64,000 nucleotides of DNA from Desulfovibrionaceae bacterium (GTDB taxonomy: Bacteria > Desulfobacterota > Desulfovibrionia > Desulfovibrionales > Desulfovibrionaceae). Below the pieces are notes generated by a model. It saw nothing but the letters and a program-made list of their open reading frames with translations. It had not been told where the DNA came from and made no database searches. Position 1 is the first letter of the stretch, and each line of letters begins with the position of its first letter. Positions 35,537 to 44,723 of the stretch are shown piece by piece. Position numbers and translations under genes: made by a program. Location of the stretch: assembly GCA_009783025.1 (NCBI GenBank), contig WRHY01000005.1, forward strand, positions 1 through 64,000, in the 5' to 3' direction.

Positions 35537-36287
35537 GGAAAACAAGGGGAGTTCGCCCGAGTGGGGAACGGTTTTTTCCCTGGGGCGGGAACACAGCCTC
35601 AAGGGGCTTGAGCATTCGCGCTCCACGGCCTGGACGGAAAAGGATGAGGCCGACTACCTGAACCGGGTGCGGGCCAAGGCCGGGCAGATGGCTGCCGGAA
35701 TGATGGCCGAGGCCAAAACCCAGGCTGAACAGATGCGGGAACAGGCCCGGCAGGAGGGCTATGCGGCCGGTCTGGCCGAGGCCCAGGGCGAGTTGGACGC
35801 GTTCCGCGCGGCCATGGCCGATTCCGTGTCCGCCGTGCTCAGCGCCATAGAAGGGCAATGTTCGCACATCTTTGAGCAATGGCGCGAGGATATTCTCGGC
35901 GTGGCCAGGCTGGCCGTGGAGCGCATCACGGCCGTGGAGCTTTCCGAGCGGCGGCGCGAGGTTCTGGAAGGACTGCTCCTGGAAGCCGTGGCCCTGCTGG
36001 AAAAACGCCGCGAACTGACGATCCGGGCCAACCCGGAAGACGAGCCGGTTATCGAAGACATCATCAAAATCACCAAGGAACGGTTTGACGACGTGCGCAG
36101 TTGGCGGGTCAAGGCTGATGCCTCGATCACGCCCGGCGGCCTGGTGGTGGAAAGTGAGTCCTCCCTGGCCGAAGGCCGGGTGGAAAGCCGCATTGCCGCC
36201 GTGGACCAGATTCTCAGCCACCTGACCCTGCCGGATCAGCTTGAGCCGGACCTGCCGCCTGATCCGAAAAGCGCCCCGGAAAACTGA
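35529..36287 (+). CDS. fliH: Flagellar export stator FliH
   Basis: 252 residues with FliH features: a charged coiled-coil (KAGQMAAGMMAEAKTQAEQMREQARQEGYAAG with G/A-rich spacing), then the E-stalk-like domain ending in VIEDIIKITKERFDDVRSWRVKADASITPGGLVVESESS. It regulates FliI and links it to the export gate. The start is a TTG at 35529 that overlaps the fliG stop; a GGAGGAGG site eight bases ahead supports it. FliI follows five bases after the stop. Confidence 0.9.
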   Translation: MSEENKGSSPEWGTVFSLGREHSLKGLEHSRSTAWTEKDEADYLNRVRAKAGQMAAGMMAEAKTQAEQMREQARQEGYAAGLAEAQGELDAFRAAMADSVSAVLSAIEGQCSHIFEQWREDILGVARLAVERITAVELSERRREVLEGLLLEAVALLEKRRELTIRANPEDEPVIEDIIKITKERFDDVRSWRVKADASITPGGLVVESESSLAEGRVESRIAAVDQILSHLTLPDQLEPDLPPDPKSAPEN

Positions 36288-36292
36288 ACGCC

Positions 36293-37633
36293 ATGAGCCC
36301 CAATCCCAAAAGCGCCAGGAAGCTGCTGGCTTCTTTAAGTCCCATCACCGCCTACGGCAAGGTGAACAAAATTGTGGGCCTGGTGGCTGAAGGCAGCGGG
36401 ATCAAGGCCCCGCTGGGATCTCTGTGCCACATCCTGCCCGAAGCGCCCAAAAACGTCAGCCAGAGCCGGGACGATGAGGAAGGAGTCCCGGTGGAAGTGG
36501 TGGGCTTTCGTGACAACAGCCTGCTGTTCATGCCTTACGGTGATTTGCGCGGCGTGCAGCCGGGCAGTCTGGTGCGCAACTCCAGTCTGCCGCCGTTTTT
36601 TCCCGCCGGGCCGGACCTGCTGGGCCGGGCCTTTGACGCCTTTGGCGAACCCCTGGCCAAAGGGGCCGCGCTCAATCTGCCCGATATGGTGCCGCTGTAT
36701 GCGGATCCCCCGTCGCCCCTGACCCGGCCGCGCATCTCGGAGCCGCTGGATGTGGGCGTGCGCGCCGTCAATTCCCTGCTCACCCTGGGCAAGGGGCAGC
36801 GCGTGGGCATCATGGCCGGATCCGGCGTGGGCAAGTCCACGCTCATGGGCATGATGGCCCGCTACACCAAGGCGGATGTCAACGTCATTGCCCTGGTCGG
36901 CGAGCGCGGGCGCGAGGTGCTGGAATTCATGGAAAAAGACCTCGGCCCGGACGGCATGGCCCGTTCCGTGCTGATCATTGCCACGTCCGACCAGTCTCCG
37001 CTCATCCGCATGCGCGCGGCCTATGCCGCCACGGCCGTGGCCGAATACTACCGGGATCAGGGCAAGGATGTGCTGTTCATGATGGACTCGGTGACCCGTT
37101 TTGCCATGGCCGCGCGGGAAGTGGGCCTGGCCGTGGGTGAGCCGCCCACCACCAAAGGCTACACGCCTTCGGTGTTCGCCCAGTTGCCCAAGCTGCTCGA
37201 ACGCACCGGACGCAACGAATACGGTTCCATTACCGGCATTTACACGGTCCTGGTGGACGGGGACGACTTCAACGAGCCCGTGGCCGACGCGGTGCGCTCC
37301 ATTCTGGACGGGCACATTGTCCTGACCCGCGAACTGGCGGACGAAGGGCATTTTCCGGCCATTGACGTGCTGCGTTCCATCAGCCGTCTGCGGGCCGATA
37401 TTGTGTCCGAGGAAGCGGTCAAGGCCGGACGCACGGTCATTTCCCGCCTGGCCGCCTATAAGCGGGTGGAAGACATGATCAATATCGGGGCCTATGCCCA
37501 GGGCTCCAACCCGGAAATCGACAAGGCCATTGCAACGCGCCCCCTGGCCAATGCCTTTTTGCAGCAGGACGTGAGCGAGCCGGTTTCGCTGGAAGACAGT
37601 ATGAAGCAGTTGAGTATGCTGGCTGCTGTTTGA
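36293..37633 (+). CDS. fliI: Flagellum-specific ATP synthase FliI
   Basis: 446 residues. Walker A GIMAGSGVGKSTL near 168, VIALVGERGREVLEF, Walker B region VLFMMDSVTRFAMAAREVGLA, and GSITGIYTVLVDGDDFNEP. The C-terminus (VKAGRTVISRLAAYKRVEDMINIGAYAQGSNPEID) is typical of type III export ATPases. It energises loading of export substrates with FliH and FliJ. The window shows no fliJ after it; an EamA transporter gene starts on the opposite strand four bases beyond the stop. Confidence 0.96.
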   Translation: MSPNPKSARKLLASLSPITAYGKVNKIVGLVAEGSGIKAPLGSLCHILPEAPKNVSQSRDDEEGVPVEVVGFRDNSLLFMPYGDLRGVQPGSLVRNSSLPPFFPAGPDLLGRAFDAFGEPLAKGAALNLPDMVPLYADPPSPLTRPRISEPLDVGVRAVNSLLTLGKGQRVGIMAGSGVGKSTLMGMMARYTKADVNVIALVGERGREVLEFMEKDLGPDGMARSVLIIATSDQSPLIRMRAAYAATAVAEYYRDQGKDVLFMMDSVTRFAMAAREVGLAVGEPPTTKGYTPSVFAQLPKLLERTGRNEYGSITGIYTVLVDGDDFNEPVADAVRSILDGHIVLTRELADEGHFPAIDVLRSISRLRADIVSEEAVKAGRTVISRLAAYKRVEDMINIGAYAQGSNPEIDKAIATRPLANAFLQQDVSEPVSLEDSMKQLSMLAAV

Positions 37634-37636
37634 TGG

Positions 37637-38470
37637 CTACTGCTTCCAGGCGGGATGCATATGCGTATAGGCTATCCCTCCGATAATGATGATGCCGCTT
37701 ATGACGAGGCGCAGGGTAATGGCCTCGTTCAGGAGCAGCCATCCGCCGAGCGCTGAAAAAACAGGCACGCTCAATTGGATGAGCGCGGCTGTCAAGGTGC
37801 TCAGAATACCCACCAGGCGATACCACAGGGCATAGCCGAGCCCGGAGGCCAGTGCGCCGGAGGCAATGGCGTAGAGTGTTCCTTGCAGCGGCATTTCTTT
37901 CACAAAGGGCAGCAGCAGGACGGTAAAAGGCAGGCAGCGCAGGAATATTCCGGCCATGTCCGAGAGCGGGTCCGTGCTCTTTCTGCCCAGGGTGGAGTAT
38001 ATGACAAACGCGGCGCCCGCGCATGCCATGAGCAGGGCGTCAAGCGGCGAGGGCCGGGCCAGGGAGGGCGTCACGAGCAGAATGACCCCGCCAAAGGTAA
38101 TCGCTATGCCGACAAGTTGCTGTCTGCCGATCGCATCTCCCATAATCCGGCTGATCACCAGGGCGGTCAGGACTATGGCGGCCCCGATGATCAGCGTGCC
38201 CGTGGCCGCGGTCAAAAGTCCCCGATAGGCAAAAGAAAAGCACAGCATATAGGTGAAAAGAGCCGCCGCCGCTTTGAAGTTCCCGCCGATACTGAAGGTC
38301 TTGCCGCGCCGCCGGGCGGTCAGCGCGAACAGCATCACCGCTCCGGACACAACACGCAAAATGGTAAAGCTTGCCGCGTCCATGCCGGTCTGCGTGAGCG
38401 CCATGCGGCAGAGCAGGCCGTTGGCCGAGAATAAGCACATGGCAAGCGCCGCAAGCACAAAAAGACGCAT
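37637..38470 (-). CDS. EamA/DMT-family membrane transporter
   Basis: 277 residues with ten hydrophobic helices in two EamA repeats, for example FSANGLLCRMALTQTGMDAASFTILRVVSGAVML in the first and SALGGWLLLNEAITLRLVISGIIIIGG in the second, the usual drug/metabolite transporter layout. Many members export amino acids or metabolites; the substrate is not inferable here. It is convergent with fliI and lies ten bases downstream of the DUF401 gene on the same strand. Confidence 0.82.
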   Translation of the reverse strand: MRLFVLAALAMCLFSANGLLCRMALTQTGMDAASFTILRVVSGAVMLFALTARRRGKTFSIGGNFKAAAALFTYMLCFSFAYRGLLTAATGTLIIGAAIVLTALVISRIMGDAIGRQQLVGIAITFGGVILLVTPSLARPSPLDALLMACAGAAFVIYSTLGRKSTDPLSDMAGIFLRCLPFTVLLLPFVKEMPLQGTLYAIASGALASGLGYALWYRLVGILSTLTAALIQLSVPVFSALGGWLLLNEAITLRLVISGIIIIGGIAYTHMHPAWKQ

Positions 38471-38480
38471 GTTTACTCGC

Positions 38481-39788
38481 TCATAGCCGCACGTTAAATA
38501 ACAACAGCAGCAAAGCCCACAGCGTTCCCATAAGGCCGAGGGCCGCGACGGGCAGAGCCAGGGAACGCAGGAGCCGGGGCACGGTGGCGCTGAAAAATTC
38601 GGCCGTCACCACCAGACAGACGTGTACCGGCGTGAGCAACTGCCCGCAGTTGCCCGCGATCATGCCCAGCACCACCAGGGGCAGCATGTATTCCTGTAAA
38701 GGAGACTGCTGCGCGATTCCGATCAGCAAGGGGAAAGACAGCCCCACAAAGCCGACCATCAGCCCGGTAAGCAGGCCGCTGACAAAGGGAATCAGGATAA
38801 AGGCCGGCACCAGCATGAGTCCGCTGCTGCCGAGCGTGCCCATGGAGGCGATCAGACCGGCGGCGGCCACGGTATCCTTGAACACATAGATGGCGGCCAG
38901 AAGCAGAAAAATACGCCCCACATTCGGGGTAAAGGCTATCTGGCGCAGGGGTTTCATCCGTTCGCCGCGTCCCTGGTACAGGGCCACGCCGACAGCAACG
39001 ACCAGTGAAAGGCAGAAAGCCAACTGCCCCGGAAGCTGCGGCAGGAAACGGCTGAAAACAAACCCGAAGATCACCGCGCCGAGCAGGACCACGGCAATGG
39101 GCAGGCCATGCAGCAGGACACCGGCCAGAGATTTTTCTTCAGGTTCCTCGGCTGCGGGCGCACTCGCCGGGGCCGGGGAAGCGTCCAGATCCCGCATATA
39201 GAAAAACCAACCCACGCCAAAGGCGGAAATGACCAGGGGAAAGGTATACAGCCAGAGTCTGGTCAGGGGGATATCCAGGAGCGCGCAGATCAGCACGTAA
39301 CCGGGATAGAGCGGCCAGGCCAGTTCCCAGATGTGTCTGAACCAATAGTTGATCAGAGACTTTTTCTGTTCCGTGAGACCCATGTCCCGGGCCGTGTCCT
39401 TGACCATGGGGCAGGAAAAAAGCGCGCCGCCCGGCATGGGCAAAAGCCCCACCAGGGCGGGAAACAAGACCAGACGCAGACGGGGGCTGCGCAGGTAATG
39501 GCTGAGTCCCCGGACCATTTTGCGGCTCTGGCCCGTGGCTTCCTGCACGCCGGACAACACCAGAATCAGGAAAACCATGAGCGCCAGAATAACAAAGTCC
39601 CGGCTTGTCAAGGCGTTGAAAAGAATGCCGGGCCAGGCGGCCGGACTGAGCCCGGTCAGAACAGCGGTTATGAGGCTGCCGCTCAGAATGGCTATCCAGA
39701 GCTTGACCTTGAAGCGCAACAACACCAGGATCAGGATAAAGATCAGGGCCAGTTTGCCCAGGGCCAGAGCGGGTTCGAAGAATTCCAT
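38481..39788 (-). CDS. DUF401-family integral membrane protein
   Basis: 435 residues with about ten to twelve helices. Features: PALVGLLPMPGGALFSCPMVKDTARDMGL, NYWFRHIWELAWPLYPGYVLICALLDIPLTR and FVSGLLTGLMVGFVGLSFPLL. These match the DUF401/COG1906 group, which has transporter-like topology and no assigned substrate. A hydrophilic acidic loop (about 205-225) separates the halves. It is cotranscribed with the EamA gene. The 200-base gap to the next plus-strand gene contains possible AT-rich promoter sequence but no convincing pair. Confidence 0.75.
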   Translation of the reverse strand: MEFFEPALALGKLALIFILILVLLRFKVKLWIAILSGSLITAVLTGLSPAAWPGILFNALTSRDFVILALMVFLILVLSGVQEATGQSRKMVRGLSHYLRSPRLRLVLFPALVGLLPMPGGALFSCPMVKDTARDMGLTEQKKSLINYWFRHIWELAWPLYPGYVLICALLDIPLTRLWLYTFPLVISAFGVGWFFYMRDLDASPAPASAPAAEEPEEKSLAGVLLHGLPIAVVLLGAVIFGFVFSRFLPQLPGQLAFCLSLVVAVGVALYQGRGERMKPLRQIAFTPNVGRIFLLLAAIYVFKDTVAAAGLIASMGTLGSSGLMLVPAFILIPFVSGLLTGLMVGFVGLSFPLLIGIAQQSPLQEYMLPLVVLGMIAGNCGQLLTPVHVCLVVTAEFFSATVPRLLRSLALPVAALGLMGTLWALLLLLFNVRL

Positions 39789-39992
39789 ATGGTGCCTCGC
39801 GGGCTTGGGGGAGGTCGGTGCGGGAACGGAAAACGCTTACATCCTGTTCCGGCCTTTTGTCAAACGTTCGCCCCCGGCGGGACGGGTGTTCCGCATACTT
39901 GAGTTGAGATAGCAAGAGTGTTATCAGGAACTATCAAATGTATCTCCGTCGCGGTGACGGATTTCTTAACCGTATAACTTTGGAGTTTTCCC

Positions 39993-40301
39993 ATGAAAAA
40001 GCATTGGTTCTCACTTTTAGGCGCTGTTCTGGCAGTGACACTGATGGTTTCCACTTCCTACGCAAACGACCTCAGCGGGACTTACGTTGATGCCAAGGGT
40101 AAGAACTCCGTCACTTTTTCAGGAAATAAGATGATACAGAAGATGTATGGAGCTAAAATGGAGGCCGCTTACGAACTTAAGGACGGCTTTATCGTCTGGA
40201 CTAATGCGGGAGGCAATGTAATAAAGACACCCTACAAGCTTGAAGGCAATACACTGACGCTTGATGAAGGCAAATATGCGGAGACATATACCAAAAAATA
40301 G
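39993..40301 (+). CDS. Small secreted protein
   Basis: 102 residues. A Sec signal peptide (KKHWFSLLGAVLAVTLMVSTSYA) with cleavage after SYA. The mature 78 residues are beta-rich: LSGTYVDAKGKNSVTFSGNKM, YELKDGFIVWTNAGGNVIKTPYKLEGNTLTL, reminiscent of small lipocalin-like or DUF-type periplasmic proteins that read as a half barrel. No function assigned. TTGGAG precedes the ATG at 39993. Confidence 0.7.
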   Translation: MKKHWFSLLGAVLAVTLMVSTSYANDLSGTYVDAKGKNSVTFSGNKMIQKMYGAKMEAAYELKDGFIVWTNAGGNVIKTPYKLEGNTLTLDEGKYAETYTKK

Positions 40302-40376
40302 GCCTTCTTCCTTTTGGAACACTGAAAGCCATTGAACGGCAGACAAAGGTCAAGCTCACATAGGGAAGGATTGTAT

Positions 40377-40769
40377 ATGCTGTACCCTGTTATTATCCAC
40401 AAGGACGAAGGCGCTGACTACGGCGTTATTGTGCCGGATTTCCCCGGCGTATTTTCAGGGGGTGAAACGCTGGAAAAAGCGCTTACAAATGTTCAGGATG
40501 CCATAGAGACTTTTTACGAGGGGGAAGAGGACGCCACGCCGCCGCGTCCGTCTTCGCTGGAAAAAGTGCTGGCCGGAGAAGATGCTCAAGGCGGCGCTGT
40601 GGTTCTGGTCGATGTGGACTTTGACTTTTTGGAAAAGAAAGCGGTCCCGGTCAATATTACGCTTCCCGTCTGGCTTCGCAACCGCATTGACAAAGCGGCA
40701 AAGGACGCCGGGGTTACTCGGTCCCGGTTTATTGCCCAGGCAGCACAAGAGGCCATGCGGCAGATGTGA
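40377..40769 (+). CDS. HicB-family antitoxin-like protein without HicA
   Basis: 130 residues. The N-terminal half is the partially degraded RNase H fold of HicB (MLYPVIIHKDEGADYGVIVPDFPGVFSGGETLEKAL). The C-terminal half is a ribbon-helix-helix DNA-binding domain (VNITLPVWLRNRIDKAAKDAGVTRSRFIAQAAQEA). HicB normally neutralises and represses an adjacent HicA RNase. No HicA-like frame is found in the 75 bases upstream or downstream, where the YcaO gene converges six bases away. Good ribosome site GGGAAGGA. Confidence 0.85.
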   Translation: MLYPVIIHKDEGADYGVIVPDFPGVFSGGETLEKALTNVQDAIETFYEGEEDATPPRPSSLEKVLAGEDAQGGAVVLVDVDFDFLEKKAVPVNITLPVWLRNRIDKAAKDAGVTRSRFIAQAAQEAMRQM

Positions 40770-40774
40770 TTTTG

Positions 40775-42520
40775 CTACAGCTCCGCCAGAACCTTTCGCG
40801 CCGCTTCCAATCCCGGATCAATGTCCAGGGCCGCTTCCAGGTAGTGCCGGGCTTCGGCGGCATTGCCGAGGCGGGCGTGGCACAGCCCGAGGTTCTGGAT
40901 ATCCATGACCGAGCCCTTGTCCAGGCGGGCCAGGATGTGCGCGAACTCCAGGGTCGCCTCCTGATAGCGCTCGAGCTTGAACAGGCAGACGCCGCGCAGG
41001 TTGCGGTATTCCTTCATATCCGGGGAAAAGCGCACCGCCCGCTCAAGGCCGGGCAGGGCCTCATCCCACTCTCCAGCCAAGGTGTGCGTATAGGCATGAT
41101 AAAAGGCGGCCAGGCCCCTGGATTCATCATCCGGCTGGCCGGTTTCGGCCAGCGCGAAATACTGCCGCGCGGCCGTTGCGTCATCAGCGCGCAAGGCCAG
41201 CATGCCCCGGAAAAAGGGGATGAAATGCGCGCCGGGATAAATGGACTCCAGCACGGCCAGGGCTTGCGAGGCTTCTTCAGCATCCGCCTGTTCGCTGATC
41301 ATGCGCCCGACGAACAGACCCAGCGAAGCATTGGCGTCCCGCTCCCGGAAGCGCAGGCCCGGCGCAAAGCTGTAATGGCTGGGCACCAGGGTGTCCGGGT
41401 TGGTGGTGGCCACGGCGTACAGGGGAAAGCCCAGGGCATCGAGGCCAAAAGCCAGGGCGCGCAGTTCATCCAGAATATCCGGGCTGTCCACGCAGGGGAG
41501 CGTGTCCAGGCCCGCCAAGGGGCCGGAGCGCAGCCAGGCGGCTTCTTCCAGGGAGGCATACTTGGACAGGCCCGAGGCCTCGTAACAGGCTGAGGAGTTG
41601 AAGTCACCGGCGAGCTGGGCCACTTCGGTCAGCGCGCGCACCGCAGCCTTGGCCGGACTGCTGGCCGTGCCCGCGGTAAACACGATTTCCGAACGTTCGG
41701 GAAAGGTGGCCGGATCCCAGGCAATGGCGCCCACCGTGGGCACGGGCAGGCCCAGGGACAGATCCTTGAGCAGCACGCTGACGCCGGCGGCCCGGAATTT
41801 TTCCAGCAGTCCGGCCAGCACCGGGTCAGCCCCGGCCGCGCTCGCGGGGTCAATGCTGGGCAGTTCCGGCTGCTCCCGGTCCGCCAGACAGCAGACATGG
41901 CGCTCCACCAGCTCGCACCCGCCCTGAAACAGGGACTCCACGTCAGTGTTTCCGGCCGAGGAACCGTTGAATTCCCCCAATTGCCGGAACAGATCCAGGG
42001 GCACATGGCAAAGCTCGCCCCGGCCGTCCTTGCCGGAAATCCGGGTGGCCGGAACAAAGATCCAGCGGCGCAGATTCATGATTTGTCTGGCCTGGTCCTC
42101 GGCAATATGGTCATGGCAGGCCGTGATTACGTGGCGCAGCGGCATGAGCGCGGGACCGAAGCGCGCTTCAGCCTCGTCCCAGGTGCAGGACACGGCTCCG
42201 GGCAGGCGCTGCCAATAGGTAAAAAAGCCGTAGCGTTCCATGAGTTCCATGAGCGCGGAGGCTTCGGCCTGGACCACGCTGGCCCCTTTGCCCATCTGCT
42301 TGCGCGTGGGCATGATCGCCTTGGCGTCGCCGCCGCACACGCTCAGGAACACGGGAATGCCCAGCCTGCCGTTGTCGATGCGCCGGGTTTCGGCCAGAAT
42401 GGCAAGAGAAAGAGAGGCCAGACGGGCGCGTACCCGCTCCAGCGTGGCGCCGGGGTGGACTGCCTTGTCCTGGTCATGGGCATAGGCTTTGGGGCAGGGG
42501 GCGAGTTCTATGATTGGCAT
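40775..42520 (-). CDS. YcaO-like protein with C-terminal TPR domain
   Basis: 581 residues. The YcaO fold has QMGKGASVVQAEASALMELMERYGF, SSAGNTDVESLFQGGCELVERHV and the EVAQLAGDF segment, which hold the acidic residues that bind Mg-ATP in this superfamily. From about 405 a TPR run follows (ALAVLESIYPGAHFIPFFRGMLALR, YHAYTHTLAGEWDEALPGLERA, ATLEFAHILARLDKG). YcaO proteins phosphorylate backbone amides to make azolines or thioamides. No precursor peptide or dehydrogenase is adjacent. The start at 42520 is chosen because the longer frame covers a hairpin. It lies downstream of the methyltransferase gene on the same strand. Confidence 0.82.
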   Translation of the reverse strand: MPIIELAPCPKAYAHDQDKAVHPGATLERVRARLASLSLAILAETRRIDNGRLGIPVFLSVCGGDAKAIMPTRKQMGKGASVVQAEASALMELMERYGFFTYWQRLPGAVSCTWDEAEARFGPALMPLRHVITACHDHIAEDQARQIMNLRRWIFVPATRISGKDGRGELCHVPLDLFRQLGEFNGSSAGNTDVESLFQGGCELVERHVCCLADREQPELPSIDPASAAGADPVLAGLLEKFRAAGVSVLLKDLSLGLPVPTVGAIAWDPATFPERSEIVFTAGTASSPAKAAVRALTEVAQLAGDFNSSACYEASGLSKYASLEEAAWLRSGPLAGLDTLPCVDSPDILDELRALAFGLDALGFPLYAVATTNPDTLVPSHYSFAPGLRFRERDANASLGLFVGRMISEQADAEEASQALAVLESIYPGAHFIPFFRGMLALRADDATAARQYFALAETGQPDDESRGLAAFYHAYTHTLAGEWDEALPGLERAVRFSPDMKEYRNLRGVCLFKLERYQEATLEFAHILARLDKGSVMDIQNLGLCHARLGNAAEARHYLEAALDIDPGLEAARKVLAEL

Positions 42521-42572
42521 AAGCGTCGTCAGGGTTATGAGGGTTGTTGCGTATACCTTCCAGCAGGCGCTG

Positions 42573-42598
42573 GAGTATGTCGTCACGAGGACATACTC
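42573..42598. terminator. Hairpin at the methyltransferase stop
   Basis: 9-bp stem, 42573-42581 (gagtatgtc) with 42590-42598, 8-base loop. On the minus strand the stem starts on the last G of the TAG stop codon of the methyltransferase. No T run; it may stabilise the mRNA end or only attenuate readthrough into the YcaO gene. Confidence 0.5.
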
Positions 42599-43386
42599 TA
42601 CCGTAAAGGGGTGAGCCTGTGCACGGTCAGCAGGTGGCGCTCCGTGTGCGCCGCGTCAACTGTATCGGTGGGCGCATCAGCCGCCATGCCGGAAGTTGGG
42701 GTTTCCCTGGCGCCAATCTGCCTGTGCTCGATCCGAAATTCCTTTCCCGCCCGCTTGAAAAAGGGCTTGGCCTTGCGCCGGTGGTCCGTGGCCAGCAGAA
42801 CTTCCGGGTTGTCCTGCGCCGCGAGATGGCGCTTGAAGAATTTGACCAGCGGACGGTAGAGGTGTTCCAGGTAAAGGATTTCCGAACCGGCAATGACGGA
42901 AAAACGTTCGTCCAGGGTATCGGAGCTCACGTCCACCCGCCGGACTTGAGCGCGTTCCTGCAACCCGTTTTTCAGAATATTGATGCGGGCAAAAAGCAGG
43001 GCGTCCTCGTTCACGTCGCTGATGCAGACCCGCTCAAAACCCAGCGCCGCTGCCACCAGCCCGGTGACGCCGCAGCCCGCGCCGATTTCCAGAAAGCTGC
43101 GTCCGTCAATGGGCATATGGCGGAGCACATGGCCGAGAATAAGAGCGGCGGGCCAGATCTTGGCCCATAAGGGCAGAGTGTTCAGGGCGTCTTGCAACGC
43201 GTTTTGGGCAATGGCCCTGTCCAGGCGCTCGCGCATGTCGGCAATCTGGAGAATGTGCAGGGTCACGCCGCCGGCGCTGACCGGCGTAAATTCCAAGGCA
43301 TACCTGCTCCCGGCCAGGGCCAGCAGATCGTCAAGACTGGCGTCGGGCCACAGGGGCATGGAAGAAGAGGCGTCGGGCATAGTCAT
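42598..43386 (-). CDS. SAM-dependent methyltransferase, lysine-methyltransferase-like (Methyltransf_16)
   Basis: 262 residues from ATG 43386 (43380 is equally possible). SAM site FLEIGAGCGVTGLVAAALG, with ISDVNEDALLFARINILKN and SEILYLEHLYRPLVKFFKRHL, the last segment in the position of the catalytic loop of the Methyltransf_16 family, many members of which methylate protein lysines. It precedes the YcaO-TPR gene by 78 bases with only a hairpin between, so the two may modify related proteins. The frame extends to 43470 without a ribosome site. Confidence 0.78.
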   Translation of the reverse strand: MTMPDASSSMPLWPDASLDDLLALAGSRYALEFTPVSAGGVTLHILQIADMRERLDRAIAQNALQDALNTLPLWAKIWPAALILGHVLRHMPIDGRSFLEIGAGCGVTGLVAAALGFERVCISDVNEDALLFARINILKNGLQERAQVRRVDVSSDTLDERFSVIAGSEILYLEHLYRPLVKFFKRHLAAQDNPEVLLATDHRRKAKPFFKRAGKEFRIEHRQIGARETPTSGMAADAPTDTVDAAHTERHLLTVHRLTPLR

Positions 43387-43592
43387 TATCGGTGCGCTTG
43401 TTCCCCGGTCCGGGGCGGTTTGCGGGGCATTTTGCAGGCGCAAGTGTAACGGGCGGCCTTGCAAAGTCAATAGGTATCTGCACCGGGGGAGTGCCTTAGT
43501 TCGGGGTTTTGGGTGGAGCGTTGCATTCCGTCTTATAGCGGTTTACGATTAAGAGTGCCGCTATGCTTCAAGCACGGGCAAAGGGAAAATGA

Positions 43593-44723
43593 ATGCTGGG
43601 ATTGGAAGGCTGTAAATTTCTGATTGTCGGGGCGGGTCTGTGGGGCTCGGTTCTGGCCGAGCGCCTGGCGTCGCAGCGCGGCGAACGTGTCCTGGTCATT
43701 GATCGCCGTCTGCATACGGGCGGCAACTGCCATGCCTATAGTGAACGGCAAACCGGCATTGAATGCCATGCCTACGGCACACATATTTTCCACACCAGCA
43801 TTCCCAAAGTGTGGGAATACGTCAGCGCGTTCAGCGAATTCACCCCATACCGGCACAAGGTGCTGACGGAATACCGGGGCCGTGTGTACCCCATGCCCAT
43901 CTCGCTGGCCACCATCAACAGTTTTTATAATCTGAATCTGCGGCCTTACGAGGTGGAGGCCTTTATCCGCGCCGAGGTGGGTGGAGAAGCGCGGGATAAT
44001 CCGGCCAACCTTGAAGAAAAGGCCATAGCCCTGATTGGCAGGCCGCTGTATGAGGCCTTTATCAAAGGCTATACATGGAAGCAGTGGGGGCGCGACCCAA
44101 AGGAGTTGCCGTCCGGCATCATCACCCGTCTGCCGGTGCGCGCGAATTACAGTACGGACTATTTCAACGACCCCTGGCAGGGCCTGCCCGGAGCCGGGTA
44201 TGCCGCGCTGTTCGAGCGCCTTCTTGCGCACCCGCTGATAGACGTGCGTTTGGGCGTGGACTACGCCGACATTGAGGAACTGGTTCCCGAAAGCTGTCGC
44301 GTCTTTTATTCCGGCCCGGCGGATGCGTTCTTTCGCTGCTCGTTGGGCGCGCTCCAATGGCGCAGTTTGCGCTTCGAGCGGGAAGTTGTGCCCTATGCGG
44401 ACTATCAGGGTACGGCGGTGCTTAATCAGGCGGATAGTGACGTGCCCTTCACCCGTACCCACGAGTACAAGCATCTGCACCCCGAGCGGGGGGAACAGGG
44501 CCAAAGGAGCGTCATTGAACGTGAATATCCCAAAGCCTTCATGCCCGGAGACGAACCTTACTACCCCGTGAACACGCCGGAGAACGAGCGGCTGCTGGCA
44601 GCCTACCAGGCAAAGCTGGCGGAGCGGCCCAACGTGACCCTGGGTGGGCGGCTGGGCAGCTACAAGTATCTGGACATGGACAGGACAATAGAGAGCGCGC
44701 TGGATCTTGCGGCCACGCTTTAG
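43593..44723 (+). CDS. glf: UDP-galactopyranose mutase
   Basis: 376 residues, normal Glf length. FAD-binding start FLIVGAGLWGSVLAERLASQRG, then HAYGTHIFHTS, substrate loop GYTWKQWGRDPKELP and RTHEYKHLHPE, and the C-terminal RLGSYKYLDMD. It interconverts UDP-galactopyranose and UDP-galactofuranose for surface glycans. It opens the polysaccharide locus. The TAG stop is the first base triplet of the palindrome at 44721-44868. Confidence 0.95.
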   Translation: MLGLEGCKFLIVGAGLWGSVLAERLASQRGERVLVIDRRLHTGGNCHAYSERQTGIECHAYGTHIFHTSIPKVWEYVSAFSEFTPYRHKVLTEYRGRVYPMPISLATINSFYNLNLRPYEVEAFIRAEVGGEARDNPANLEEKAIALIGRPLYEAFIKGYTWKQWGRDPKELPSGIITRLPVRANYSTDYFNDPWQGLPGAGYAALFERLLAHPLIDVRLGVDYADIEELVPESCRVFYSGPADAFFRCSLGALQWRSLRFEREVVPYADYQGTAVLNQADSDVPFTRTHEYKHLHPERGEQGQRSVIEREYPKAFMPGDEPYYPVNTPENERLLAAYQAKLAERPNVTLGGRLGSYKYLDMDRTIESALDLAATL

